DNA of 64,000 nt from Pseudarthrobacter sp. NIBRBAC000502770 (GTDB lineage: Bacteria; Actinomycetota; Actinomycetes; Actinomycetales; Micrococcaceae), in assembly GCF_006517815.1 (NCBI RefSeq), contig NZ_CP041198.1, forward strand, positions 1,178,001 through 1,242,000. The letters run 5' to 3'. The notes under the pieces were generated by a model, which saw nothing but the letters and a program-made list of their open reading frames with translations, had not been told where the DNA came from and made no database searches. The translations under genes and the position numbers were made by a program. Shown in pieces: positions 27,146-42,074 of this stretch (positions within the stretch are counted from its first letter, which is position 1; each line of letters opens with the position of its first letter).

Positions 27146-28708
27146 ATGCAGGACCTCGGAACCATCAGCCCCAGCCTTGAGGAGTTCCGCGAACTCGCCG
27201 GCCACAGCCGCGTCATTCCCGTCCGGCTCAAGGTGCTCGCCGACGCCGAAACCCCCATCGGCCTTTACCGGAAGCTGGCCCAGGGGCAGCCCGGCACCTT
27301 CCTGATGGAATCGGCCGCCGTGGGCGGAGCCTGGTCGCGCTATTCCTTCATCGGTGCCCGGTCGCGGGCCACGCTGACCACCAAGGACGGCCAGGCGCAC
27401 TGGCTGGGCGAGCCGCCCGCCGGGGTACCGGTCAGCGGCAGCCCGGTGGACGCCATCCGCGACACCATCGAGGCCCTGCGCACGGACCGGTTCGAGGGGC
27501 TCCCGCCCTTCACGTCCGGCCTGGTGGGCTTCCTCGGCTGGGAAACTGTCCGCCACTGGGAGCGGCTGGTCAGTCCGCCGGAGGACGATCTGCACCTGCC
27601 CGAGATGGCCCTGAACCTGGTCACGGACATGGCGGTGCACGACAACGTTGACGGCACGGTCCTGCTGATTGCCAACGCCATCAACTTCGACAACAGCTCC
27701 GAGCGCGTCGATGAGGCCTGGCATGACGCCGTCGCCCGGGTCAAGGAACTCCTGGCCAGGATCAGCGCGCCCGTGGTGCAGCCGGTCTCCGTGCTGGCAC
27801 CGGCAGCCCTGGACTTTGCGTCCAGCGTCCAGGAACGCTGGGACGAAGCCGAGTACCTGGCAGCCCTGGACCGCGGCAAGGAAGCCATTGTTGACGGCGA
27901 GGTCTTCCAGGTGGTGATCTCGCGTCGCTTCGAGATGGAGTGCAAGGCATCTGCCCTGGACGTCTACCGCGTGCTCCGTAACACCAACCCCAGCCCGTAC
28001 ATGTACATCTTCAGCCTTGAAGACGCCGAGGACCGCGAATACTCCATCGTCGGGTCCTCCCCGGAGGCACTGGTAACGGTCACCGGCGAGGAAGTCATCA
28101 CCCACCCCATCGCCGGTTCCCGCCCCCGCGGCAAGACCGTCGAAGCGGACAAGGCACTGGCCGAGGAATTGCTGGCCGACCAAAAGGAACGCGCCGAGCA
28201 CCTCATGCTGGTGGACCTGTCCCGCAATGACCTCTCCAAGGTCTGCGTTGCCGGCACCGTCGATGTCACCCAGTTCATGGAGGTGGAGCGCTTCAGCCAC
28301 ATCATGCACCTGGTATCCACCGTGGTGGGGCAACTCGCCCCGCAGGCCAAAGCCTATGACGTCCTTAAGGCCACTTTCCCGGCCGGCACGCTCTCCGGGG
28401 CCCCCAAGCCCAGGGCGCTGCGCCTCCTCGATGAACTGGAACCGCACCGCCGCGGCATCTACGGCGGCGTGGTGGGCTACCTCGACTTCGCCGGCGACAT
28501 GGACATGGCCATTGCCATCAGGTCCGCGCTGCTCCGCGAGGGGCGCGCCTACGTCCAGGCCGGGGGCGGCATCGTGGCAGACTCGGTGAACCCCACCGAG
28601 GCCATGGAAACCGTCAACAAGGCCGCCGCCCCGCTGCGTGCGGTCCACACCGCCGGATCCCTGCACAACATTTCGGCGGAATCCCTCCCCGGCGGGACCG
28701 ATTCCTGA
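27146..28708 (+). CDS. trpE: anthranilate synthase component I
   Basis: Converts chorismate to anthranilate with ammonia from TrpG. The 520-residue protein has the tryptophan-binding N-terminal LMESAAVGGAWSRYSFIG, and the chorismate domain motifs EVFQVVISRRFE, SPEALVTV, PIAGSRPRG, DLSRNDLSKV and FPAGTLSGAPKPRA. I prefer ATG 27146; an in-frame ATG at 27080 would add 22 residues. trpG is not in the operon. No leader peptide rich in Trp codons is seen upstream. Confidence 0.96.
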   Translation: MQDLGTISPSLEEFRELAGHSRVIPVRLKVLADAETPIGLYRKLAQGQPGTFLMESAAVGGAWSRYSFIGARSRATLTTKDGQAHWLGEPPAGVPVSGSPVDAIRDTIEALRTDRFEGLPPFTSGLVGFLGWETVRHWERLVSPPEDDLHLPEMALNLVTDMAVHDNVDGTVLLIANAINFDNSSERVDEAWHDAVARVKELLARISAPVVQPVSVLAPAALDFASSVQERWDEAEYLAALDRGKEAIVDGEVFQVVISRRFEMECKASALDVYRVLRNTNPSPYMYIFSLEDAEDREYSIVGSSPEALVTVTGEEVITHPIAGSRPRGKTVEADKALAEELLADQKERAEHLMLVDLSRNDLSKVCVAGTVDVTQFMEVERFSHIMHLVSTVVGQLAPQAKAYDVLKATFPAGTLSGAPKPRALRLLDELEPHRRGIYGGVVGYLDFAGDMDMAIAIRSALLREGRAYVQAGGGIVADSVNPTEAMETVNKAAAPLRAVHTAGSLHNISAESLPGGTDS

Positions 28709-29379
28709 TGACGGGTTCCGGAGCAACGGTTGACCCCGCAGGCAACGCCGGCACACCAGGCGGTGCCGGCAAACCCGGGACGCGCCGCGCCACGCCCGCG
28801 TGGGCACGCAAGTCCACGCTGGTGCTGCTGATCACGGTCCTCGCGCTGGCAGCCTTCGGCAGCACCACGCAAACCTGGATGACAGCCACCCTTGACCCCA
28901 ACCAGGTAGGGCAGGCCGGCGCCGCGCAAAGTGTCATCCAGGTGCAGGGCAGCAAGGCCGCCACCACCGTTACGGCCCTGGCGCTGGTGGCCCTGGCCGG
29001 CGGACTTGCCGCTGCCATTGCCGGCAGGATCGCCCGGTGGGTCATCACCGCCATCATCGTCCTGGCCTCCGCCGGCGTTGTTACCGCCGCGGCGATCGTC
29101 CTGGCGGACCCGCTCGCGGCCGCGCAGGGCACCATCGCAGGCGCCACCGGGATCTCCGGCAGCCAGGCGCACGTTGAGCTCACCCCCTTCCCGGCACTCG
29201 CCGTCGTCGCCGGCTGCCTGCTGGCGCTGGCAGCCCTGCTGATCCTGCCGGCGTCCCGCCACTGGAAGACACGGACGAAATATGACGCACCCGGCGCCGC
29301 CGGGACCGCTGCAGCGGCCGGGCCGGTGGATGAGATCGACAGCTGGGACCGGCTTTCCCGCGGCGAGGACCCGACCTAA
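28708..29379 (+). CDS. tryptophan-operon membrane protein (TIGR02234-like)
   Basis: A 223-residue membrane protein with about four hydrophobic helices (near residues 32-50, 85-105, 108-130 and 160-185). It fits the family of Trp biosynthesis-associated membrane proteins found after trpE in many actinobacteria; its role is unknown. Its ATG overlaps the trpE stop by one base. The ends are soluble; the C-terminus is acidic (EIDSWDRLSRGEDPT). A role in tryptophan or precursor handling is guessed only from its constant place in the operon. Confidence 0.8.
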   Translation: MTGSGATVDPAGNAGTPGGAGKPGTRRATPAWARKSTLVLLITVLALAAFGSTTQTWMTATLDPNQVGQAGAAQSVIQVQGSKAATTVTALALVALAGGLAAAIAGRIARWVITAIIVLASAGVVTAAAIVLADPLAAAQGTIAGATGISGSQAHVELTPFPALAVVAGCLLALAALLILPASRHWKTRTKYDAPGAAGTAAAAGPVDEIDSWDRLSRGEDPT

Positions 29380-29485
29380 GGCCTTCGGCCGCCACCGCCG
29401 GGCAAGGGCCTCCAGCCCTGCGGTACGCGGGCGGCGGCCAAAAAATGGCAGAATGTAAGCAGTATCCACCCTGAGGAGATTTTCC

Positions 29486-29773
29486 ATGAGCAAAGCACCT
29501 GCGTCCGTTTCCAAGTCCGGCACCCGCCAGGTCGCCCCGGGCGCCATTGACCACAGCCAGGAACTCGGCCACGGCAACAGCCCGGCCGCATGGACCTGCG
29601 TTATCGTCATGCTCGTCGGCGCGCTCATCGCAGCCATCGCCTTCGTCATCGCCAGCACCCCCATCTTCATCGGCGGCGCCGTTGTCATGGTGATCGGCCT
29701 GATCCTCGGTTACGTCATGCGCAAAGCCGGCTACGGCGTTGAGGGCAGCAAGCTGAAGAACTCCGGCCACTGA
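29486..29773 (+). CDS. small two-helix membrane protein in the trp operon (DUF6704-like)
   Basis: A 95-residue protein with a soluble start ending in ELGHGNSPAAWTC and two hydrophobic helices (about residues 38-57 and 60-78). The H-G-x-S-P-A-A-W motif is the mark by which I place it with the small trp-operon proteins called DUF6704; that name is from memory. An AGGAG site precedes the ATG and its stop overlaps the trpC ATG. Function unknown. Confidence 0.75.
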   Translation: MSKAPASVSKSGTRQVAPGAIDHSQELGHGNSPAAWTCVIVMLVGALIAAIAFVIASTPIFIGGAVVMVIGLILGYVMRKAGYGVEGSKLKNSGH

Positions 29774-30594
29774 TGGCCACTGTTCTCGATGACATCAACG
29801 CCGGTGTCAGGGAGGATATGGACGCCAGGAAGCGCCTTGTTACCCTGGCCGAGCTGAAGGACCTGGCCCAGGCCGCGGCACCCGCCCGCGACGCCTGGGC
29901 AGCCCTCGGCGGGACGTCCCCAACGCGGGAACAGCTGAAAGTCATCGCCGAAATCAAGCGCCGCAGTCCCTCCAAAGGCGATCTCGCCAGCATCGGGGAT
30001 CCGGCGTCGCTCGCCAGGCAGTACGCCGACGGCGGTGCCTCCGTCATCAGTGTCCTCACCGAGCAGCGCCGCTTCAACGGGTCCCTGGCCGACCTTGATG
30101 CCGTGCGCGCCGCAGTTGACATCCCGCTGCTGCGCAAGGACTTCACGCTCGACGAGTACCAGGTCTGGGAGGCCCGCGCCCACGGCGCCGACCTCATCCT
30201 GCTCATCGTGGCGGCCCTGTCGGACGCCCAGCTCTCCGAGTTCAGCGCCCTCAGCCGGGAGCTCGGCATGAACGTCCTGGTGGAGACGCACACCGAGGAG
30301 GAAATCGACCGGGCCGTGGCGGCCAACGCCCGGATCATCGGCGTCAACGTACGCAACCTGAAGACGCTCGACGTCGACCGTTCCGTGTTTGCCTCACTCG
30401 CGGGAATGATCCCCGCAGAGGCCGTGGTGGTGGCCGAGTCAGGCGTCCGGGACGCTGACGACGTCACGCATTACGCCGCCAGCGGTGCCAACGCCATACT
30501 GGTGGGCGAGGCCCTGGTGAGCCACGCGACCCCCCGGGAGCGGATCGCCGAATTCACTGCCGCGGGTGCCGCCGCGATCGCTGCCCGCGCCTGA
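29773..30594 (+). CDS. trpC: indole-3-glycerol phosphate synthase
   Basis: Closes the indole ring in tryptophan synthesis. The 273-residue TIM barrel has VIAEIKRRSPSKGD (catalytic Lys), ISVLTEQRRFNGS, LLRKDFTLDEYQVWEARAHGAD, IGVNVRNLKTL and VAESGVRDADDV. It overlaps the small membrane-protein gene by one base and precedes trpB by 117 bp. Confidence 0.97.
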   Translation: MATVLDDINAGVREDMDARKRLVTLAELKDLAQAAAPARDAWAALGGTSPTREQLKVIAEIKRRSPSKGDLASIGDPASLARQYADGGASVISVLTEQRRFNGSLADLDAVRAAVDIPLLRKDFTLDEYQVWEARAHGADLILLIVAALSDAQLSEFSALSRELGMNVLVETHTEEEIDRAVAANARIIGVNVRNLKTLDVDRSVFASLAGMIPAEAVVVAESGVRDADDVTHYAASGANAILVGEALVSHATPRERIAEFTAAGAAAIAARA

Positions 30595-30711
30595 GGCACA
30601 CAGCATTCATCCTGCGGGGCCGCTGGCGGGCCGGCAGGGCAGGCACATATTTCCGGCCTCCGGCCGGAGCCGCACACTTTTGACCACTACCAACCGAACA
30701 GGACAGGACTG

Positions 30712-32030
30712 ATGGCTGACGCACCCTCGGGAAACGCTGACAACAAGACCGCGGAAGCATTCCTGCAGGGCGGATCCCTGCGCCACGCCCCCGGGCCGTA
30801 CTTCGGCAACTACGGCGGGCGATGGATGCCTGAGTCGCTCATCGCTGCCCTGGACGAACTCGAAGAGACCTTCAACAAGGCCAAGGACGATCCCGAATTC
30901 CGGGCGCAGATCGCCGACCTGAACAAGAACTACTCCGGCCGTCCGTCCCTGCTCACGGAAGCCAAGCGGTTCTCCCAGCACGCCGGGGGAGTAAGGGTGT
31001 TCCTCAAGCGCGAGGACCTGAACCACACGGGCTCGCACAAGATCAACAACGTCCTGGGCCAGGCACTGCTCGCCAAGCGCATGGGCAAAACCCGCATCAT
31101 CGCCGAAACCGGCGCCGGCCAGCACGGCGTGGCCAGTGCCACCGCTGCCGCCCTCATGGGCCTGGAGTGCGTGGTGTACATGGGGGCCGAGGACTGCCGC
31201 CGCCAGGCCCTGAACGTTGCCCGGATGGAGCTGCTGGGGCCAAGGTCATTCCCGTGACCAGCGGGTCCCAGACCCTCAAGGACGCCATCAACGATGCCCT
31301 CCGTGACTGGGTAGCCAACGTTTCCACCACCCACTACCTCCTGGGCACCGCCGCCGGAGCCCACCCGTTCCCCGCCATGGTCCGCTACTTCCACGAAGTC
31401 ATCGGCGAGGAGGCCCGCGCCCAGATCCTCGAGCAGGAGGGCCGGCTCCCGGACGCGGTCTGCGCCTGCATCGGCGGCGGCTCCAACGCCATCGGTATCT
31501 TCCACGGGTTCCTGGACGATCCCAGCGTGAAGATCTACGGGTTCGAGGCCGGCGGCGACGGCGTGGAGACCGGCCGTCACGCAGCCACCATCACCCTGGG
31601 CAAGCCCGGTGTCCTGCATGGCGCACGCTCCTACCTGATGCAGGACGACGACGGGCAGACCATCGAGTCGCACTCCATCTCCGCCGGACTCGACTACCCG
31701 GGCGTCGGCCCGGAGCACTCCTACCTGGCCGACATCGGACGCGTCAGCTACGAGCCCATCACGGACGGTGAAGCGATGGAAGCCTTCCGTCTCCTCTGCC
31801 GCACCGAAGGCATTATCCCGGCCATCGAGTCCTCGCACGCGCTGGCAGGAGCCATCAAGGTGGGCCAGCGGCTCGCCGCCGAAGACCCGGCCTCCGCCGG
31901 CGACAAGATCGTGATCGTCAACCTGTCCGGACGCGGCGACAAGGACGTGGCCACCGCCGCGGAATGGTTTGACCTGTTGGACAAGAATTCCGCCGAATCC
32001 GAAATCGGCAAAGAGGGGGAGCAGCTGTGA
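30712..32030 (+). pseudogene. trpB: trpB (tryptophan synthase beta), frame broken by one missing G
   Basis: Makes tryptophan from indole and serine with PLP. The frame from ATG 30712 has [14 protein letters not shown], the PLP lysine in [10 protein letters not shown] and [14 protein letters not shown], then stops at 31257 after [10 protein letters not shown]. One extra G in the run at 31236-31239 (GGGG to GGGGG) would give [20 protein letters not shown] and continue with GGGSNAIG and HALAGA to the stop at 32028-32030. All later motifs are intact, and trpA overlaps the restored stop. A homopolymer sequencing error is the simplest cause; otherwise the strain lacks TrpB. Confidence 0.93.
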
Positions 32031-32875
32031 ACAGCGCAGACATCGCCAGCCAGGCAGGAACCACCAGCAAGTCGGCAGCAGCCATCGACAGGGCGCGCGC
32101 CCAGGGGCGCTCGGCCCTCATCGGTTACCTCCCCGCCGGCTACCCCACCGTTGAGGACACCATCGCCGCGGGCATTGCCCTCGCGGAGAACGGTGCCGAC
32201 CTGATCGAAATCGGCATCCCCTACTCCGACCCCGTCATGGACGGCCAGGTCATCCAGGCCGCCACCACCGAGGCCCTGGCCAAGGGCTTCCACGTCAGCC
32301 AGGTGTTCGACGTCGTTGCCGGTATTACCAGCAAGACCGATGCTGCCGTCCTGGTCATGACCTACTGGAACCCTGTGGTCCGCATGGGCGTGGATGAATT
32401 CTCCCGGCGCCTCTCCGAGGCCGGCGGCGCTGGCCTGATCACGCCGGACCTGATCCCGGACGAGGCCGCCGAATGGATGGCAGCCTCTGACAAGTACGGG
32501 CTGGACCGGGTATTCCTGGTGGCTCCGTCCTCCACGGCGGAGCGCATGCAGCGGACCGTGGACGCAAGCCGCGGCTTCGTCTACGCCGTGTCCATCATGG
32601 GCGTCACAGGTGCCCGGACATCCGTCAGCACGGCCGCCAAGGATGTTGTGGCAGCCGCACACGGAGCCGGCGCAGAACGCGTCTGCGTGGGCCTCGGCGT
32701 CTCCACCGCTGACCAGGTCCGCGAAATCGCCGCCTACGCCGAAGGGGTCATCGTGGGCACCGCCCTTGTGGCAGCGCTTCGGGACGGGGGAGTGGACGCC
32801 GTCGGCGCCCTCACCAAGGACCTCGCCACCGGCCTGGCCCGGCAATCCGGCCTTTCGCAGGAAACCAGGGCGTAG
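32027..32875 (+). CDS. trpA: tryptophan synthase alpha subunit
   Basis: Cleaves indole-3-glycerol phosphate and passes indole to TrpB. The 282-residue protein has [13 protein letters not shown], the catalytic Glu in [15 protein letters not shown] with the catalytic Asp, [11 protein letters not shown] and [27 protein letters not shown]. The N-terminal ~20 residues are variable. The start is GTG 32027, overlapping the trpB stop; lgt follows after 2 bp. Confidence 0.96.
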   Translation: MNSADIASQAGTTSKSAAAIDRARAQGRSALIGYLPAGYPTVEDTIAAGIALAENGADLIEIGIPYSDPVMDGQVIQAATTEALAKGFHVSQVFDVVAGITSKTDAAVLVMTYWNPVVRMGVDEFSRRLSEAGGAGLITPDLIPDEAAEWMAASDKYGLDRVFLVAPSSTAERMQRTVDASRGFVYAVSIMGVTGARTSVSTAAKDVVAAAHGAGAERVCVGLGVSTADQVREIAAYAEGVIVGTALVAALRDGGVDAVGALTKDLATGLARQSGLSQETRA

Positions 32876-32877
32876 CC

Positions 32878-34044
32878 GTGCAGCCGCTCCTTCAGGCAAC
32901 CGCCCTGGCACCCACGTTGGTGTCCGCCAGCATCCCCAGCCCGGACTGGTCCGGCTTCGACATCCCCCTCCCCTGGGGCAGCCTGCGGATCCACGCCTAT
33001 GCGCTGTGCATCCTGGCCGGCATTGTGGTGGGCCTGTGGCTGACGTCAGTCCGCTGGGCCAAACGCGGCGCCCCTGAAGGCAGCGTCTGGGACATCGTCA
33101 TCTGGGCCATTCCCTTCGGCATCATCGGGGGCCGGCTCTACCACGTGGTCTCGTCCCCGGACGCTTACTTCGGCCCCGGCTTCAACGGCACCGGAGACCT
33201 CTCCCTGATCCCCCAGATCCAGCGCGGCGGGCTGGGAATCTGGGGCGCCGTCGTCCTCGGTGCCGTGGGTGCGTGGATTGGCTGCCGGCGCAGCGGCGTG
33301 AAGCTGAGCGCCTTCGTCGATGCCGCGGCGCCGGGACTGCTCCTGGCCCAGGCCATCGGCCGGTGGGGCAACTACTTCAACCAGGAACTCTTCGGTGGGC
33401 CCACCACCCTGCCGTGGGGCCTGCAGATCGACGCCAACAACCCCAACTTTCCCGCCGGAATGCCGGCCGACACCCTTTTCCACCCGACATTCCTCTACGA
33501 GTCGCTGTGGAACCTGGCCGGCGTGGTGATCCTGCTGGCCCTGGACCGGCGGTTCAGTTTCCGGCGGAGCAGGCTTTTCTGGCTGTACGCCATGTACTAC
33601 ACGCTGGGCCGCGTCTGGATCGAAGCGATGCGGATCGACGACGCCGAGCAGATCAGCATCCTGGGCATCACCACCCGGCTCAATGTCTGGACCAGCATCT
33701 TCGTGTTCCTGGCAGCCCTGGCGTTCTTCGTTATCCTGGGGCTCAAGGGGCGCCCGGATCCGGACACGGTGTATCTCGCGGGTCATGAACCGGACCAGCC
33801 GGTTACGGCCGGCCCACATTCTAAGACCGTCACAGAGGTCCGTGATCCGGACAATGTTGTCTCAGATAGTGATTCGCGTGGTAATCTCCCTGATAACCAC
33901 AGCGGTTCCAGGCATGCTTCCGACCCCACGGAAGAAGCCGCGGCGGCGCCGGCCGGCTCAAAGCCCGGAACGGATGCAACGGCTGCCGGACATTCCGGCA
34001 GCACAGCCACGGGACCCGCGTCGGAGGCCGGCACCGGAAAGTAG
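32878..34044 (+). CDS. lgt: prolipoprotein diacylglyceryl transferase
   Basis: Attaches diacylglycerol to the lipobox cysteine of prelipoproteins in the membrane. The 388-residue protein has seven hydrophobic helices and the signature GRWGNYFNQELFG, with GGRLYHV and LYESLWNL also typical. The last ~110 residues, after LKGRPDPDTVYLAG, are a hydrophilic, Ser/Asp/Ala-rich tail with no recognised fold, about 100 residues longer than usual. The start is GTG 32878, 2 bp after trpA, so it is probably transcribed with the trp genes. Confidence 0.95.
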   Translation: MQPLLQATALAPTLVSASIPSPDWSGFDIPLPWGSLRIHAYALCILAGIVVGLWLTSVRWAKRGAPEGSVWDIVIWAIPFGIIGGRLYHVVSSPDAYFGPGFNGTGDLSLIPQIQRGGLGIWGAVVLGAVGAWIGCRRSGVKLSAFVDAAAPGLLLAQAIGRWGNYFNQELFGGPTTLPWGLQIDANNPNFPAGMPADTLFHPTFLYESLWNLAGVVILLALDRRFSFRRSRLFWLYAMYYTLGRVWIEAMRIDDAEQISILGITTRLNVWTSIFVFLAALAFFVILGLKGRPDPDTVYLAGHEPDQPVTAGPHSKTVTEVRDPDNVVSDSDSRGNLPDNHSGSRHASDPTEEAAAAPAGSKPGTDATAAGHSGSTATGPASEAGTGK

Positions 34045-34305
34045 GGTGCCGTCCAGGCAGGGCAGTAGAGCCACCGCTCGAAGAGCCCGGAACCACAATG
34101 TCGTGGCATGGGGCACCGTCCGGACAGCGTGAAGCTGCTGTCCGGTGTTGCCCCGGGCAGGTGCCTGCGTAACCGTTAGTTCAGCAGGCTGCGCTGACCT
34201 ACAATTTCCAGTAATCAACACTTTGTTGTGCCCTTGCAACGGCGCCGACGAGTGGGGCCAACGGTGTCCCTTCCATACGCACGATCAGGAGGAAGGACGT
34301 CTCCC

Positions 34306-38911
<4,606 letters not shown>

Positions 38912-38919
<8 letters not shown>

Positions 38920-40369
38920 TCCACGCGGATTTCTGAAAGTACGCCAGCGTGAAACCCAGCCGCGCCGTCCCGTTCCCGTCCGCATCATGGACTGGAAAGA
39001 GGTCTACGAGGCGCAGGAAAAGGGCACGCTGAAGGCCCAGGCCGGACGCTGCATGGACTGTGGTGTTCCGTTCTGCCACCAGGGCTGCCCCTTGGGAAAC
39101 CTTATTCCCGAGTGGAACGATCTCATGTGGCGGGACAAGGGCGATGAAGCAATCGAGCGCCTGCACGCCACGAACAACTTCCCCGAGTTCACGGGCCGGC
39201 TCTGCCCGGCACCCTGCGAGGCGTCCTGCGTGCTGGGAATCAACCAGCCCGCCGTCACCATCAAGCAGGTGGAGGTTTCGATCATTGACGAGGCCTGGGA
39301 CAACGGCTGGGTCAACCCGCTGCCGCCGGCGCGCCTCACCGGCAAGACTGTTGCGGTGGTCGGCTCCGGTCCTGCCGGCCTGGCCGTCGCCCAGCAGCTC
39401 ACCCGCGTGGGCCACACCGTTGCCGTCTACGAGCGGGACGACAAGATCGGCGGCCTGCTGCGGTACGGCATCCCCGACTTCAAGATGGAAAAGGAGCAGG
39501 TGGACCGCCGGGTCGAGCAGATGAAGGCGGAAGGCACCCGCTTCCGGACCGGCGTGTCCGTGGGGACGGACGTCACCTGGGAGCAGCTGCGCAGGCGCTA
39601 CGACGCCGTCGTGGTCTGCACGGGTGCCACCGTGCCACGGGACCTGCCCATCCCGGGCCGCGACCTGGACGGCGTCCACTTCGCCATGGATTATCTGGTG
39701 CCCGCCAACCGCGCGGTGGCCGGGGAAACCATCGAGAACCAGATCAACGCCCACGGCAAGCACGTGGTGATCCTGGGTGGCGGCGATACCGGTGCCGACT
39801 GCCTGGGCACAGCGCACAGGCATGGCGCCGCGTCCGTGACTACGCTGGCGATTGGCAAGCAGCCCCCGGCTGAGCGGGCCAGCCACCAGCCGTGGCCGAC
39901 GTTCCCGACCCTGTTCGAGGTTGCCAGTGCCCACGAGGAAGGCGGCGAACGCACCTACCTCGCCTCCACCGTCGAGTTCGTGGGCGAAAACGGCAGGCTT
40001 ACCGGGGTGAAGGTGGCCGAGACCGAGTTCGTGGATGGCAAGCGGCTCCCCAAGGCCGGCACCGAGCGGATCATTCCCGCCGACCTGGTGTTCCTGTCCC
40101 TCGGCTTCACCGGCGCTGAACCGGCCGGAATCACCGAGCAGGTAAGCGCTGAATTCGACGGCCGCGGAAACGTGGCGCGCGATGGCTACTACATGACCAA
40201 CACCGAAGGTGTGTTCGTTGCCGGTGACGCCGGCCGCGGGCAGTCCCTGATCGTGTGGGCCATCGCCGAGGGCCGCGCCGCCGCGGCCGCGGTGGACAAG
40301 TACCTGATGGGAAGCACCATCCTTCCTGCGCCTGTAGCGCCAACGGACCGCGCCATCGCCGTCCTCTGA
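38912..40369 (+). CDS. gltD: glutamate synthase, small subunit
   Basis: Supplies electrons from NADPH to GltB. The 485-residue protein has the two cysteine clusters [17 protein letters not shown] and CPAPCEASC for 4Fe-4S centres, the FAD loop [15 protein letters not shown], the NADPH loop [13 protein letters not shown] and the C-terminal [22 protein letters not shown]. The start is GTG 38912 inside the end of gltB (8-bp overlap) with GGAGG upstream; longer frames upstream are shadows of gltB. Confidence 0.97.
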
Positions 40370-40446
40370 CCGCTGTCCCGGGGGATGCATCGAGGGTTCA
40401 CCTCGCAGACAACTTAACCAATGCAAGAGACCAATAGGGTAGGTAT

Positions 40447-41955
40447 ATGAGACGCGCAAAAATTGTGGCTACGTTCGGCCCGGCAATTGCCAGCTACGAA
40501 AACACCCTCGCGGTGCTGGAAGCCGGCGTTGACGTCGCCCGCATGAACATGAGCCACGGTGACTACACCGTGCATGACAACACCTACGAGAACGTCCGCA
40601 AGGCCGCGTCCGACCTGAGCAAGGCAGTGGCTATCATGGCCGACCTGCAGGGCCCCAAGATCCGCCTGGGCCGCTTCGTTGACGGCCCGCACGCCCTCGC
40701 TGTTGGTGACATCTTCACCATCACCACCGAGGACGTTCCGGGTACGAAGGACATCTGCTCCACCACACTGAAGAGCCTCACCGAGGACGTCAATGTGGGC
40801 GACTCCCTGCTGATCGACGACGGCAAGGTGGCACTTCGCGCCATCGAGGTTGACGACGTCAAGGTGGTCGCCGAGGTCACCGTCGGCGGCATGGTGTCCA
40901 ACAACAAGGGCATCAACCTCCCCGGTGTGGCAGTCAACGTCCCCGCGCTGAGCGAAAAAGACGAGGACGACCTCCGCTGGGCCATCCGCCGCGGCGTTGA
41001 CCTGGTGGCGCTGTCATTCGTCCGGGATGCCTCGGACATCACCCGCGTGCACGAGATCATGGACGAGGAAGGCCGCCGCGTGCCGGTCATCGCCAAGATC
41101 GAAAAGCCGCAGGCCGTGGAGCAGCTGCCCGAGATCATCGACGCGTTCGACGCCATCATGGTGGCGCGTGGCGACCTCGGTGTGGAACTGCCGCTGGAGG
41201 AAGTGCCGATCGTCCAGAAGCGCGCCGTGGAGCTGGCACGCCGCTGGGCCAAGCCGGTCATCGTGGCCACCCAGGTCCTGGAGTCCATGATCGACAACCC
41301 CCGCCCGACCCGTGCAGAGGCATCCGACTGCGCCAATGCCGTGCTGGACGGTGCTGACGCCGTGATGCTTTCGGGTGAGACCAGCGTGGGCAAGTACCCC
41401 ATCGAGACGGTCAAGACCATGGCCCGGATCATCGAGTCCACCGAGGTCCATGGCCTGGAGCGCGTTCCTCCGCTGGGGACGAAGCCCAAGACGCGTGGTG
41501 GCGCCATCACGCGTGCCGCCGTCGAAATTGCCGACCAGCTGGATGCCAAGTACATCTGTACCTTCACCCAGTCCGGCGACTCCGCCCGGCGCCTTTCCCG
41601 CCTGCGGCCCATCAAGGCCGTGTTTGCCTTCACCCCGGTGGAGCACGTGTGGAACCAGTTGGCGCTGACCTGGGGCATCCAGCCGGTGCTGGTCCCCATG
41701 GTGGGGCACACCGACGAGATGACGTCCCAGGTTGACCGCAGCCTGCTGGAAATGGACCTGGTGGACGACGGCGACCTGGTGGTAATTGCCGCCGGTTCCC
41801 CTCCCGGAAAAGCCGGCTCCACAAACATGCTGAAGGTCCACAAGGTGGGCGACCTCGCCGACGCAGGCAGCCAGGGCGGCGAGCCGGGCAGCAACCGTGA
41901 GAAGCTCGGCCCCTGGCCGGAAAAGAAGAAGAAGAACCAGGCCACCCAGGCCTAG
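40447..41955 (+). CDS. pyk: pyruvate kinase
   Basis: Last step of glycolysis. The 502-residue protein has RRAKIVATFGPA, NMSHGDYTVH, MADLQGPKIRLGRF, the catalytic VIAKIEKPQAVE and MVARGDLGVELPLEEVP, and the C-terminal effector domain. The tail is lysine-rich (EKKKKNQATQA). It has its own 77-bp gap after gltD and a strong terminator 14 bp after the stop. Confidence 0.97.
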   Translation: MRRAKIVATFGPAIASYENTLAVLEAGVDVARMNMSHGDYTVHDNTYENVRKAASDLSKAVAIMADLQGPKIRLGRFVDGPHALAVGDIFTITTEDVPGTKDICSTTLKSLTEDVNVGDSLLIDDGKVALRAIEVDDVKVVAEVTVGGMVSNNKGINLPGVAVNVPALSEKDEDDLRWAIRRGVDLVALSFVRDASDITRVHEIMDEEGRRVPVIAKIEKPQAVEQLPEIIDAFDAIMVARGDLGVELPLEEVPIVQKRAVELARRWAKPVIVATQVLESMIDNPRPTRAEASDCANAVLDGADAVMLSGETSVGKYPIETVKTMARIIESTEVHGLERVPPLGTKPKTRGGAITRAAVEIADQLDAKYICTFTQSGDSARRLSRLRPIKAVFAFTPVEHVWNQLALTWGIQPVLVPMVGHTDEMTSQVDRSLLEMDLVDDGDLVVIAAGSPPGKAGSTNMLKVHKVGDLADAGSQGGEPGSNREKLGPWPEKKKKNQATQA

Positions 41956-41962
41956 GCTTCAA

Positions 41963-42000
41963 CGAAAAGGACCCCTGCCGGTTGGCAGGGGTCCTTTTCG
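41963..42000. terminator. Rho-independent terminator of pyk (bidirectional)
   Basis: GGACCCCTGCC (41969-41979) and GGCAGGGGTCC (41984-41994) form an 11-bp stem with a 4-base loop, flanked by CGAAAA and TTTTCG, so it can work in both directions and serve the minus-strand regulator at 42075 as well. Confidence 0.93.
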
Positions 42001-42074
42001 TTGTGCTGGCCGTTTGGTGACCGTTCGAGCCTTGGGGCCGGGCCGTCGTCGTACGATCCCGGCCCGGCCGGGGC

